NCBI GenBank assembly: GCA_964019055.1 | Contig: OZ025207.1 | Span: 20,863,617-20,927,616, forward strand | Direction of reading: 5' to 3' | DNA: 64,000 bases | Source of the DNA: Anthopleura xanthogrammica | Lineage: Eukaryota; Cnidaria; Anthozoa; Actiniaria; Actiniidae | Part shown: positions 51,456 through 63,643 of the stretch, piece after piece | Layout: each line of letters begins with the position of its first letter | Position numbering within the stretch: position 1 is the first letter of the stretch | Notes under the pieces: generated by a model | Told to the model about the DNA's origin: nothing | What the model saw: only the letters and a program-made list of their open reading frames with translations | Database searches by the model: none | Program-made: the position numbers and the translations under genes

Positions 51456-53901
51456 ACGTGAGTTCAATTTTGAGTTTTGAAAATAGTGAATGAAGTGAGT
51501 GGTAGTGCGTGATACAGCGAACCTCATGGAATAGACCTTTACGGGGAGTAAAGGCTGTAAAATATTTTTGCTAAAAAATAACTTATTTATTTGTAAAACA
51601 GTTAAATTTTTTATCAGTCTCTTTTCCTAATTAACAGGCAAAACCGAAGTTGCTAAGGCCCTTCTACCTAAAATATCCTTATTCCGAAATCCAGAGATTT
51701 CCATAAGTTAAGAAAGCTACAAAGATTTCAGGTGTTTCATTCCCTGCGTACATTCCACCCCCGCTTTCCGAATTTGAGAAATGAATAAAAGCACGGCCCT
51801 AATTAAGGATCCAGTTGTACAAAAAACATTTTATTTTCACCGATCAACTTCATGTTTTTAATAAGTGTTTGTTTTGATTTCTGTGGCATACTTCCTTTTT
51901 TTGGCCGGTTGAAACGTGCGGCCACACACTAGTACATAAACAGGAACAAGTAAGTTTCAAGCACTTTAAGTACATAAGTAGAACATTCACTTATTAAAAG
52001 AATTAGAAACTACTGAATAGATGGTTAAGGTTAATTTCCTTCAAAAAACAGAAATCCAGCTTTTTACAAAAAATTTTCTTAACTTTATATATGAATTTAA
52101 AAATGGGATTTTATTTTTAAAGTGGTGAATATCCCAGCTAAGAGTAGCTGAGAACAATATTTTTACTTGCCTTTATTTTGATCTTTATTTTATTTGCTCT
52201 TCTCTTCTCTTCTCTGCTTTTCTCTTCTCTTCACTTCACTTCTCTTTCCTTTCCTTTCTTTTTCAGTTGCCCGACAGTACAGTAATAGAGTCCCGTGCGT
52301 TTCTTTATTTTTTTCTTTTGTTATTTTGATTACTGACATTAACAAACAGCACGTATGCTTTGTCCTTCTTTTTCTAGAAAGCCAAAATTCATATTTTCTA
52401 GAAACTTAGTTTTCTCAACATGATTAAAAACAATATATCGCTTACTGGGGGAACGTTACGCCATTACAACCATTACAAAACGCACACCGTGAGATAGCAG
52501 TGCAGTGTACTTTCTAGAAAATTAAAGACTCCTGGTCAACTACAATGCTCTGCGCACCCATATCATCATGTTTACGTACGAACTTTACTTTAATTTTTTT
52601 GCCAGAATTTATAAAATCTCATGAAAAGCATAAAATAACTACTTATATCATTATATCTCGCTGGTTTTAAAACTTCTAGCTTGAAAAACAAGACCGATAG
52701 AACTGGATTCCCAAACTTCAGCTATAAAACCGCCATTTTACCTGGCAGAGAAAATGGCAGATTACATTGTTTTCGGCGCGCAGTGCGTTGTATATATGTG
52801 ACTAGGATTCTTTAATGCTGCGTACTTAGTCGTACGTGGGAATCCCGTTATGTTTTCTGTTTATGTGTCAGGTTCCTTTTATCGGCCCACGCTCGAAGCT
52901 TCCGTTGGATTAATTTGTTAGAATTAAAAAAAAAAAAAAATGGCCAAAATGAAATGCATAAAAAGGAATAAAAATATCTTGAAACTATATCAATAAATAT
53001 ACCTTGTTTTGGAGCTTTTAAAACTGAATTTCATGCGGTACACTAGCTAAGGTCAAGCGGAAAAAGCTTAAAACATAGATACACTGAAGAACCTCGTTAT
53101 GCACCGGGCTCAGCTTTTTCGGTTATATAATTTCCCAGCTCGCCTTATTCAATTTCGTGATCTTTCATCGATTTTTTAGAATATAATAAATTTTGTCTTC
53201 TGCTTGTAAAGAGACATTTGCCCATGTAATCTTGTTCTCCGGAATTAAACTTTACAAGTTAATCCTTTACCATTTTTGTCTATGACTCAAATCGCCGCAA
53301 AATCGCCTCAGAAATCGCTTGGATAAAAGAGCCTTTATATTACCAATAATAAGTTCTTGGATGTAGACTTTATGATAATACTAGTCATGACATATTACCG
53401 ATTGTAAATCAGTCATAAATCAAAAGTGTTGATTCTGCGGAGGAACGGGAAATCGTTTTTAATATTCCCACACAGAGTGTACGTTATGATGAAATCGCCT
53501 TTAAATCTTCCGTTTCTCCAATGAAGTATAATCTTCATTGGCTGTCAGATAATGCACCATTCCATTGATTCATCGATCTATAGTGCAATGCAATTATATC
53601 TCAATAAATCGATCGCAGATTATTTTATTTAAGCAGTGTTTGATCCTTAAATCTAAAATGAAACGAAAGACTTCCTGGTTCGATTTTAAGATATGATTGG
53701 CAATTACGAGAATTAAGGGTTTTCCGCAAAATTTATTTTTTCAATTATTATATTCAGTGTGAGTTCGTTTCCGATTTTTCTAATGCTTTTGATAAATGTA
53801 AGTAGTTGTAATACGGAAAAAGAGTTGGTAGTTCAATGAAATAGTCTTGATATTTATAATAGTATTAGAAATCTTCACTATACAGTAGCGCTAATGGGAA
53901 A
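51456..53901. other. Gene-free AT-rich interval
   Basis: Unique AT-rich sequence with a TCTTC-rich simple repeat at about 52,196-52,262. No exon or named repeat seen. Confidence 0.4.
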
Positions 53902-54117
53902 ATGGAATTAGATAAACAAAAGCGAGAAATGTTATATGTCAACCTGATGTTCGACTTCCTGGGGAACTATCACCATGATTTAAAGAAACAAGTGCAAGAA
54001 CACATCACCTCAAACAACCTAAAGGAAACAAACTATCTTTTACTAAAAGACCAAAAGTGGATCATCTCCCAAAATTCTGAAATCATTAAAACATTTGTAA
54101 CAAGTAAAATGAACTAA
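53902..54117 (+). other. Small open frame of 71 codons, unknown
   Basis: An ATG-initiated frame with charged, coil-like composition (starts MELDKQKREML). It has no recognised motif, no sibling copy and no clear splice partner, and is followed by GGAATAAGGAAT-type simple repeats. It could be a relic exon or chance. Confidence 0.15.
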
Positions 54118-55230
54118 GATGGAATTAAGGAATAAGGAATTAGGAATGACGAATAAGGAATATAAGGAATAAGACGGAAAACAATCTATGTAATGTTGTA
54201 TGGAAGTTGTAAGAAAGAAATCTAAATTATACATCGTTTTACAAATATAAGTCAAAACATTTGGAAAATATTGAGAAATATAGTTAAAAAGTTATTTTTT
54301 ATTCGTCTTGCCCTTGAAAATTTTGTCTAAAACGAGTGAAAAAAATTTACTCCTACCGCTTTTTCAATGAGTAAAAGCCATGCCATTTTTTTTAAAACTT
54401 CGTCAAGAGGTTTCTTTATAATGTACTCTTTTGGAAATCCGCAAAAAATAAAAAATAAAAAAAATAGAATCCATTGCAAAATTCGGGGTTTTTCCCCTGC
54501 TGAAGTTCAAAACGTGTATGGTTCTTCAATAAAAGTTTGAAGGTTATTCGTGTGCGCACAAATTCGTGGCGTCAGATTGCCTGCTTCATGGCGTCATTGT
54601 GATTGCGAAGCGTGCGCAGTAGCTTCATTTTTCTATAGTAGGCAGCCACCTTAACATCGCCGAACCAAAAAAAACGTATAAAACGTGCGACCAAACCATA
54701 CCAAACAAACAGTAAAGATAATTAATTATCTACAAGTGCTCGAATAAGCAAAATGCAATTGGGGGGATTTGGAATTACCCCAAAAAGTGGGGGAACTCTG
54801 CCCCCCCTCCCCCCCTCCAAAAAAATCTCAAGGGGGGGGGGGGGTGCTCTAGCCCCCCGGCCCACCCTAGTCCGCCGCCTATGAGCACATATTTATCTAA
54901 CTTACCAAACTAAAACTACCTTGGTATTCACTTTGACTCCCAATCCATAAAAAAATATACAAGAGTATTAAAAACTCACGTGGACAACAAGGATGGAATT
55001 TTGTTGGTTTTAATCATTTTTTTTATAATCATTGCTCGCTTACAATTATGGAGGAACTACTAGATCAATATTCACTTATTAGTTCCCAATTCACCAGGTT
55101 TTCTTTGTTATTCATAGGGCTATGTAAAGGTTACATACTGTACCGTTACCGAGGTTGATATGATATATCTCATATCCATCGAGGTGTAAGGTATATAACT
55201 GCCTTATATCATCATTGGGGAAGTTTCTTC
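54118..55230. other. Gene-free interval with G/C runs
   Basis: Includes GGAATAA-type repeats (54,120-54,180) and alternating C and G tracts (about 54,800-54,865). No gene recognised. Confidence 0.4.
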
Positions 55231-55237
55231 AGCACGG

Positions 55238-55319
55238 GGTTGATAACTAGATATCAACCTCCCCGGGGGGTTGATAACTAGATATCAACCTCCCCGGGAG
55301 GTTGATAACTAGATATCCA
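55238..55319. repeat. 31-bp palindromic tandem repeat, three copies
   Basis: Three units start at 55238, 55269 and 55300 with GGTTGATAACTAGATATCAA; each unit is a near-palindrome followed by CCTCCCCGGG. Small but regular; may form hairpins or be a protein-binding array. Confidence 0.85.
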
Positions 55320-55632
55320 CGTGGTGAGCCGCCGTTGGATGAATATGAAGGATAAAGACCGCCAGGGAACAAAAGAAACTGACTCAATGATGATATAAGT
55401 ATATGATAGAGACCGGTTGAACAATAGTGGAATTTAAGGCCGGGGCGGGATTTGATATTCAGTAGGGAAAAGTGGGGTTGATGAATTGAATTGAATTACT
55501 CATTATTCACTGGGCTATATATAAGTGACCCATTTAAGTGATAATAATTTTGTTTTTCACTGCCGCCAGTCAAAAAATTCAAAGGTACCGCTGTTGAAAT
55601 ATCAGAGTTCGCAGAATATTGAGAATCGCAGC

Positions 55633-55884
55633 AAGCTATATACAACCCTCGGGTTGTATATAGCTTAAAGTGCCTGTAAACCCTAACTCAATATTTTCAG
55701 TATTGATTCTACATGAAGTGAATAGTTGAATGGTAAAATTATATTTTTTTAAGATTTGAGTGATGCATTTTTGAGATATTAAGGTTTATACTTCCAATAT
55801 GTTAATGCTATGACGTATAAAAATATTTTACAATCAACTATTATGTAGAATCAAGTTATTGAGTTAGAGTTTATAGGCACTTTA
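55633..55884. repeat. Perfect 34-bp palindrome and adjacent foldback repeat
   Basis: 55,633-55,666 is a palindrome with 16-bp arms (AAGCTATATACAACCC). It abuts a larger inverted pair, about 55,665-55,719 against 55,838-55,884 (AAAGTGCCTGTAAACCCTAA and its inverse). It looks like a decayed foldback element. Confidence 0.75.
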
Positions 55885-55942
55885 ATGCCTCTGTTCCCGG
55901 TAACTAACTCTTACTTTCAAAAAAGGTTTTCGCAGCGGAAAG

Positions 55943-56147
55943 CAACAAGCAACAAGCAACAAGCAACAAGCAACAAGCAACAAGCAACAAGCAACAAGCA
56001 ACAAGCAACAAGCAACAAGCAACAAGCAACAAGCAACAAGCAACAAGCAACAAGCAACAAGCAACAAGCAACAAGCAACAAGCAACAAGCAACAAGCAAC
56101 AAGCAACAAGCAACAAGCAACAAGCAACAAGCAACAAGCAACAAGCA
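55943..56147. repeat. (GCAACAA)n heptanucleotide satellite, about 29 copies
   Basis: Near-perfect 7-base units without interruption. The unit is not the metazoan TTAGGG telomere repeat. Long Leu/Cys or Gln/Asn translations here are artefacts. Confidence 0.95.
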
Positions 56148-56263
56148 ATAACACAAGACGGCAAAGTACATCTGTATTTTGTTTGAAATTTGTCTTGGCT
56201 TGTTGCTTGTACCTTTCGGTTGCAACAACCTTTATTGAAATACGCTTATTTCAAAAAAAAGTT

Positions 56264-57924
56264 GTCAGAGGCAAAGGCGATAGGTAATACCAAGAGACCA
56301 CGAAGAACAGAGAGGGACTCTTCCAGTATTAGCTTTGGGATATCGATATTCCTTGAAAGTTATTTTTAGATTTTGCGTCAGCATGCCCTTGCGCTTCCGG
56401 TTACTAGTCTCGAGGATCCTTGAAGCAATATGGCGGCCGGTGGTGAAGTGAAAAACTATTTTTATGACTGAAAATCATTTTAAAAGCATATGAAAATGCT
56501 ATTTTATAGATAGTCTAAGGAAAGGGGTCACTGTAGATGAATTACAATCAACTGGCAATGATAAAATGTCAAGTTTCATCCATGAATTTGATTCCGGGTC
56601 CGTGTAAGTGCAGCGACTTACACTGTGCGGAATAATACTTCCAGTACTATAAGCGACAACTAAATTGAAAACTGAGGAAGAAAATACTTCATGGGAAAAA
56701 CTGAAGGGGAAAACTATTAAGACTCAAGGTATAAAGAGCCTGTGGCTCAAATTTAGATAAAAATCTAACTGCGAGTCCAAAAATACACAGCGACTAGATT
56801 CACTAATTACACAGCCTACTAAAAGAAACTGAAAAAGGAATACAAACTTTTTTTTGTATATGAAAAGTATAGCATATTTTACCTCTAAGTTGACGTTTTC
56901 AAATATCTTTTCCAGCTTTGAAAGACTTCCATAACTGATTAAGTCAGCAACCAACAAAATTTTACTTTAGCTGTTGTATTCTAAATCAACTTGTGAGATG
57001 ACAAGACGATGACAAGTCAGTTGAAAACAGAGATTTTTGTACTAAAGTTTGAACTGCTCTAAATGGCTGTGCTTTTCTTGTACTGGTAGTAGAAACAAAA
57101 AGCTCCAGAGGCAAGTCTAAGCTTGTGTTTTCAGTCAAATACTCTTGATTAAGAGCTTTTTGTTTTGCTGTTTTCATTCATTGTAGGAGCCGCTCGTCGT
57201 TTTCATTCATGTCAAATAAATTTAAATTCTTGTAATGTCTTTGAATTTTCCTTTCGTAGATCAGTCGATGTGTACTTCTAAGAGTGATTGAAAAACGTTT
57301 AAATTCCCTTGGGCATGTGGTCTATGACTTAAAAAGAAAGGAATTTCTTCTTTACTCGGAGTAAATCAGGTGTTTTCTTGTCTTTTTTATCGTTTTCGTG
57401 GAAAAGTTTGGTGATGTCAGCCGAAATCTTTCACTCATAAAACTTGATTGGCTTAAACATTGAAACACTTGGGAGAATTCGAAACTTGTCATGATCTTTA
57501 CATATTGTCAAATACTTAAAAGAACTTAAGTTTTAGCATGTCTGAAAATAAATAAAGATAGATTTTCTTGATTTCTAAAAGAAGCGAAAAATCGCCGGCC
57601 TGGGACAAGCAGAAACTTGCCGGCAACTCGTGATTTTCAAATACTTTTCTTACGGCTCTCAGACATAAAATATGATTTATTTAAATTTCGAATAAAGAGT
57701 TAAGTGTCTTGTATCGTTAGGAAACATTCAAGGGGGAAAAAAGGGTTTTGATTCGGTTTACTAAAGCCTTCAACAGGAACCGGAAGCGCAAGGGCATGCT
57801 GACGCAAGATCTAAAAATAACTTAAGAGGAATACCGATATCCCCAACACTAATGCGAGAGTCCCTCTCTGTCCCTCATGGTTTCTTGGTAATAAGCTATA
57901 GGAGATAGGTTACTCTCAGAGGAT
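56264..57924. mobile_element. Non-autonomous DNA transposon of about 1.65 kb with long inverted ends
   Basis: The arms at about 56,264-56,405 and 57,772-57,924 are inverted copies, including TTGCGTCAGCATGCCCTTGC and its complement and an AGAGAGGGACTCT motif. The interior has two short minus-strand frames (56,724-56,957 and 56,986-57,177) without recognised domains, probably remnants of a longer parent. End points are approximate; the target duplication was not resolved. Confidence 0.7.
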
Positions 57925-58358
57925 AGATTATTCCAAGATTTTATTAATTATCATCGTTGTCATGAACACGGAGGTTATAGTACTGTGATATCCATTGTTG
58001 TTTCTAGTCGACGAAACCATTTTAAAGGCCTCGATTATTCGTGTTTAGTTGTGCCCATAATTTCCTTTTCGTCTTGGAATGACCTATTGACTATCTCTTT
58101 TGGCTCCGACAATCTTTTTTGAAATATGTGGAACTATTTTGATTGTCTGACTATTGCTTGCATTCCAATAGTCCAGTTTCGATATTCATGTTGAGCATGA
58201 TCACGCACAAAGCCATTCAAAGCGAGTCTCCGAGGAAACAATAGAAAATATTAGGATTCCTCCATTGTTTCCCTTGAGCCTCGTCTTGAATTGCTTTGTG
58301 CATGACCACTCAACAATAATATCCAAAGTGGATTATTACTGACCATGTTATCTTTAAA
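57925..58358. other. Short interval between the transposon and the second protease
   Basis: This is the 3' flank of the minus-strand protease. It contains a partly inverted pair around 58,195-58,310 (GAGCATGATCACGCACAAAG and GCTTTGTGCATGACCAC-like). No gene. Confidence 0.4.
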
Positions 58359-59222
58359 TTACGACGAACACCCTGTTGGTAACCCGGCCCAGCGACATAT
58401 CCTAAGAACATCAGATGTCTCAAATCTCGTTATAATAATGAAGTGACGTCCACTATCCGAACCGAAGGCCGACAACACTCCCACAATACGCTTCTTGATT
58501 TTTGTGTTCTGTAGGGTCTTAATGTATACCCCAGCCCCTGAACTCCCCTTGGTCGCGTCGCATTGAGCTATAATTTGATATTGCCGTACCAATCTTGCCC
58601 TGCAGCTAACGCGCCACATGGTGTTGACCTTTTTGTCGCCTGGAAAACTTGTAAAATGTATCCTCGGAAGAGAGACACTGATCCTCGCTGAAAGACCAAA
58701 ATATTTTCTTCTGTGGGTGGCGGAAAGTGTGAGAACAGCATAATCGTATCGCGATGTGACGTTTTGGTTCTGGCTCCACAGGTTTGTTTGCATTGAAACT
58801 GAAGTCACTGTATACCAACGAAAGCTCTTGTTTTTCTTAAGGAATCCCACCTTATAGCTGCTTATTGGTTTGATGAAACTTCTTTTGTTGTGGATGCAGT
58901 GAGCCGCGGTCAAGACGTGTTGGTTTGAGATCAGACTCCCACTACATACTCTGAATGATTCTTCGAATATCGCAACATTCGCAGAATACGGGAACCTAGT
59001 TAATTTTTTCTTCCTGATTCTTTGTCTATCGTCTGGTGGGATAACAACGCGTTTAGTAGAATTAGCGTTGATAACAGTGCTCCTGTTTTCGTATGGCTGA
59101 GCACCCAAGAAGGTCTCATTGTCATTCTTCTGGGGACTTCCTGTTGTAAGCCCTATCAGTACTATTACCATTACACAAATACGTAGTGCACATGCCTTAT
59201 CAACCGGTATCATCATTCTCAT
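58359..59222 (-). CDS. Second PRSS23/35-like trypsin-fold serine protease
   Basis: Single exon. The best start is the ATG at 59222 because it places a signal peptide (MRMMIPVDKACALRIC, then VMVIVLIGL) at the N-terminus; an open frame continues upstream without an ATG. 287 residues. A short pro-region with N-x-S/T sites ends in RIRKKK (about 69-74). The triad is H108 (LTAAHC), D160 (YDYAVL) and S228 (KGSSGAG), with D222 in the trypsin specificity position. It has a shorter pro-region than its partner at 49,560-50,744 but the same domain plan, intronless structure and motifs, so the two are probably paralogues in convergent orientation. Substrate unknown. Confidence 0.83.
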   Translation of the reverse strand: MRMMIPVDKACALRICVMVIVLIGLTTGSPQKNDNETFLGAQPYENRSTVINANSTKRVVIPPDDRQRIRKKKLTRFPYSANVAIFEESFRVCSGSLISNQHVLTAAHCIHNKRSFIKPISSYKVGFLKKNKSFRWYTVTSVSMQTNLWSQNQNVTSRYDYAVLTLSATHRRKYFGLSARISVSLPRIHFTSFPGDKKVNTMWRVSCRARLVRQYQIIAQCDATKGSSGAGVYIKTLQNTKIKKRIVGVLSAFGSDSGRHFIIITRFETSDVLRICRWAGLPTGCSS

Positions 59223-61260
59223 CTTCAACTTCAGGGTATGAGAGATGTATGCTATTGGCCCAATTTCTGGAACAAAAAACAACGAGTTTTTAGGTCAAAT
59301 TTTGGGGGGAAAAATGGAATTCGAAGAACAAGTTAGACATTCATCTATAGCAAAAAAGGCTTACAAGCTAAATTCCAATAGAGCCTTTGGCAAAATGGCG
59401 GCCGCAAACTCGAATGAATTTAATTTGCATCTATCTACAACGTTAATACTAAATCAGGGCAAAGATATATCTATACCGGCAATATATATATAAATATATC
59501 TTACAAATATATTATATATCTTACAAATTTCAGAATTTTTGAAAATAAATAATTTTTTTATAAATAATAATAATAAATTTATTTGTATAGCGCACATGTC
59601 TAGGATTCAAGGCGCTTTACAAAATTATAAAGTAATTTACATCCTTAAGATACGACTCTAGCTAAAATATTGCGTAAGAACAATTGACAGTATAGCGGAA
59701 GCTACTTTCATATAGTATTATAAGTATGGAAAATGGCCGGTCAAAATAAGGCATACCGTATAATATTCACAGAATAAAAGCTTAGCATCTATACGAACAT
59801 GTAACTAGTATTAGAATTTAGTTAAGTTCCCTTCAAATGCAAAGGGAGTTCGCTGCGTCGAATAGGACTCTCCACAATTCAGTTTTATTATTGAGTATTA
59901 TGAGAATTCATATCAGCTGAATTATTTGTCAGCAACTCAAAGTTACTCGATTAGAGCAGTACAACCCGCGTCGCTAGAACTCTTAGAGGAATCCAAAGCC
60001 TGTCAAAGTGATTTAACATGGCTAATATTGAGATGCTACGGCTAAAACTTCGTTTTAGTTTTTCTATAAACTTCGTGTTCATGAGCTTCTTTGACAAAGT
60101 AAAATCCGCATCCAATTATCAAATCAAGGGAGGGGAGCCTTAGCATTTTCTCGAAGTTCGTTCTAGCTCTCGAATTTGAAAGAAAAAATAATTTTATTGA
60201 TAATAACTTTTCAGTATTTTAGAAACACTGGATTCTGCGTTTGTAATGAGAGAAATTTGAATTCTATAGTTCCAATTTTGTTTATACCGAAAAACATTTG
60301 CCGTGTCCTACCTTACTAAGGCAGTCATTGGTGCGCAATTTTTTCCCGTCATGGGTTATGTTAACAACTTGAGCTTGTTAGCTTCGCGCTGATTGGCTAG
60401 TTACATTTTCTTGTATCAGATAGCTTGTATCATCGCAGACGGACATGCGCAGTTAAAGTCATGAAAATTCAAGGTTCAAATATGGTGGGAAAAGTATTGA
60501 GAAATTTCGATAAAGTAAAATATTTTAATTTTCACTAGATAAATAAGCCAGCCCGAGCCTCAAAAGCAATAAAGTCTATTCGAACTTTCATTTGATCTCA
60601 ATTTAATTCCGTTGGGGATAGTTTCTAGTTCGGTAATTACATTTTAATGTCAAAGACTGACAGTGATTAGAGTGGATCATCATAAGAATACCTGAACCTG
60701 GTCTCACATCTGCGGCTCTCAGCTCAAAATAGTCAAACACTTTTTCCTTCCCGAACTTCCAACCGATTGAGGAAGTATGTCTTGAGCATTTCCCGAAATT
60801 TCTGAAGGAATATTTAAATTTTCGTCTCGGTTTTAGGAGGGCTTCCATTTCTGCCTTCATCTTGAGATGTAACTTGTCTTTGGAGTACAAGATGAAGCGT
60901 ATTTCACACTGAACTCTTCTAAAAGTTGTTTACTCCGTTTACTCAATCTTGTTTAAAATCTTGGGTAAAATATCAACTATGGAAGTGCTATTTAATGCCG
61001 AATAAAACCCTTTTTCTCGTCGAGACGCCATTATTATCGCAACCGGAGAGGTAAACCTTCAATTGTCACATGATCTAATAGCCCAATCACAATCGAATCT
61101 ACACAATTGCTTGATTGACAGGATAAAAAATCATGAATAATAAGCTCCGCCCAAAATGGTTCGAAATTTCTGGCGATGATCCCCCGCGAAAGTAAAGTAC
61201 ACGATGTCAGACAAACTTCTTCAAAGAGAAAGAAGCCAACAATTACTTATTGCAGTAATA
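59223..61260. other. Gene-free interval upstream of the second protease
   Basis: Contains a TA-rich tract (59,482-59,520) and a retroelement-end motif (59,560-59,630). Small frames such as 60,603-60,890 (minus) show no domain or splice support. Confidence 0.4.
59560..59630 (+). repeat. AATAAT tract plus TTTATTTGTATAGCGC motif of a dispersed retroelement end
   Basis: A short AAT microsatellite is joined to AATTTATTTGTATAGCGCAC and later AAGGCGCTTTAC. I recognise the TTTGTATAGCGC...AGGCGCTTTAC arrangement as a common dispersed 3'-end sequence in marine invertebrate genomes. The full element is not present. Confidence 0.4.
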
Positions 61261-61280
61261 CATATATATATATATATATA

Positions 61281-61521
61281 TACATCGAATCCCTAAAACT
61301 TTGACATTTTTGCGATATATATACATATATGTTTGAGTGGTATTCTTGTTGAAAAATAAACACTAAACAAGGAACAAATTAACTGTAAACATGTTAAAAA
61401 GCCTCATTAGGTATTCTAGTACAACTTGGTAGCAAATGTTTGTTGAAAAATGACTAAAATCGCTATCCTTCATATTTATGTATATATATCGCAAAAGTGT
61501 CAAAGTTTTAGGGATTCGGTA
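61281..61521. mobile_element. Short MITE with TA-rich flanks
   Basis: The arms 61,281-61,320 and about 61,487-61,521 are inverted (CGAATCCCTAAAACTTTGAC and complement). TA microsatellites flank both sides, as at the neighbouring element. Confidence 0.7.
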
Positions 61522-61537
61522 TATATATATATATATA

Positions 61538-61984
61538 TAAATTATCAAAAAACTGGATAATAAACCTTTACAGCCAAATTTTCGACTTTATTAAAAAGTC
61601 TTCATCAGGGCTACTGATGAGGACAAACCAACCGTTACAATTCATGTTTTCACTCGTGCGCGACTAGCGCGCACTAAGTCAATTACAGCGCGAGCTTACA
61701 ATTCACTATGAATAAATTAAAGCTAAAAAACTTAATGTTAAAATTACAAGAAAAATTACATATGTTTTTAAAACAATAAATTATAATGGGGTTATAATTC
61801 TTAATTTATATGCCCAAATTGTAAGCTCGCGCTGTAATTGACTTAGTGCGCGCTAGTCGCGCACGAGTGAAAACATGAATTGTAACGGTTGGTTTGTCCT
61901 CATCAGTAGCCCTGATGAAGACTTTTTAATAAAGTCGAAAATTTGGCTGTAAAGGTTTATTATCCAGTTGTTTGATAATTTATA
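61538..61984. mobile_element. Foldback element with arms of about 165 bp
   Basis: 61,538-61,703 and 61,817-61,984 are near-perfect inverted copies (AAACCTTTACAGCCAAATTT, GCGCGACTAGCGCGCACTAA and complements) with a 113-base AT-rich loop. No coding potential. Confidence 0.85.
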
Positions 61985-62031
61985 TATATATATATATATA
62001 TGAGAATTGCCAAATTATCGAAACTTTGTCT

Positions 62032-62474
62032 AGCCTGAGAAAACAGACGTCCTTTCGCTCCTAATCCCCCCGCAAAACTAATGTATAAGTAACGAGCCGG
62101 GGAAATTCCATACTGATGACGTAGCGCTATCCAGATCCGAGTAGCGATTGTGATTGGTTAAAATAAATATGAATAAATTAACATGTAAATTGCGTGTGGC
62201 CATTCTTTGTGATGTTTCGTGATGTTATCGATATTGCTATTCACATGACAATTGTTTGTGTTTTATGTTTAAAATCTATTGAGATCGCTTCATCACGGTA
62301 TCATATAAATTAAAAATCAGGTAGCGGAACTGAGTGTATTCGATTGTTGGAGGAACTACCATTTGAAGTTGGTTTGCACTTAAACTTACATGATGCTTTG
62401 TACCTCTGTAAAACATGTTCGCCAGTTGAGGGGGGATGAAGAGCGAAATTAAAGGACGTCTGTTTTCTTAAGCT
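62032..62474. mobile_element. MITE with AGCCTGAGAAAACAGACGTC-type ends
   Basis: The ends (AGCCTGAGAAAACAGACGTC at 62032 and its near-complement ending 62474) are inverted over about 40 bases, with a GAGCGAAA/TTTCGCTC portion. The interior has no gene. Confidence 0.75.
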
Positions 62475-63513
62475 AACCTTTGGCAAAATGTCAAATGAAA
62501 CTGAGTGAAAAAACTATAACAGTACTAGAAAGAATACTTTTATTTAGTAAGCTCACAAAGATTCATTATGTAATCAGGTGTTATATCGGCCGAGAAAACT
62601 TAAGTTAAAAATTGCTAAATTGCCAAATTTACAGAAGTTTGTATGGCTGGGGGCATGGCGTACGAAAACTGCTTAAATTTCGACTTAGAATCTAAGGACT
62701 TAAAAGACTATGATTTTAAAGATTGATGTGGGAACTAATAAACCTAATAATTAGAAGAAGAAAATTATTGAAGAATATTGGATTACAAACCTTCAAAACC
62801 AAGCAGACTTGGAAGAACGAGCGTTTCTGAGTAGGGATGTATGGTTATGACAACTCACAAAACGAAGTCCCATTCAATTACAGGTGAATTACTGATCCTT
62901 CTAACCAATCAGAATGCAGGCCGATTCCTACATGTCCAATCACAGTGCTGGGATGCGATATCCACGTCATTTGCCACAAGGATGAGTTAAGGCACATAAC
63001 GTTATTGATTAGGAATTTTACCCTGATCATGATCGCCATACATGATGTGTTTCATTGCTGAGCCACTTTACTTTCCAGGTGGCAATGTGACCCCTTGAAG
63101 ATACAAAACGGTACCAGATATTTCATAGCAAGTTACTGATTTTATAGACAGAGCTCAGTACGTTTTTTTATTAAAGCTAAGTGAGGTTTCCACAACCAGA
63201 AATCGAAATTCCAAGGTCTTTCTACCTGAAGTTGTCTTTTTCCAAGAGAATGCGACATCTTTATCCCAATATGGATTTTATCCACACTTCCTCCCTTTTT
63301 GTATCATTTGACGCACTCCCTGAAGATAAAAATAATAATAGGAGTCATTGCACCTAAGGGATGACATCCCTAGTTAATTTCTACTTAAGGTGCTCCATTT
63401 CAAACGAATATTTGCCTTATTTTACGTCGGTAGTTCGTAATAGTCACTTAGCAATAAACTTGAGGCCGACGGTACGCTCATCCCCGCTCTCTTTACGGGT
63501 ATTTAAAGCTAAT
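62475..63513. other. Gene-free interval near the right edge
   Basis: Unique-looking AT-rich sequence. No exon, RNA gene or named repeat seen. Confidence 0.35.
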
Positions 63514-63643
63514 TAGAGCGGTTTTCGTATGAGTGGGAAACATACGGTACTGACTTACAGCACGTACACGGTACGACATGCCGCTACAGTACAGCTCCAA
63601 ATCTACCGTATTAAAGTTTCCCACTCATACGAAAACCGCTCTA
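63514..63643. mobile_element. 130-bp MITE
   Basis: The ends TAGAGCGGTTTTCGTATGAG and complement are near-perfect inverted repeats of about 28 bases, with a further inner match (ATACGGTA / TACCGTAT). Too short to carry a gene. Confidence 0.8.

Noticed and set aside
55943..56147. Telomere-type repeat
   Set aside because: Unit is GCAACAA, not TTAGGG or a close variant.
55882..56228. Long Leu/Cys- and Gln/Asn-rich frames
   Set aside because: Translations of the GCAACAA satellite.
60603..60890. 95-codon minus-strand frame
   Set aside because: No domain, signal peptide, splice partner or paralogue; composition does not differ from surrounding sequence.
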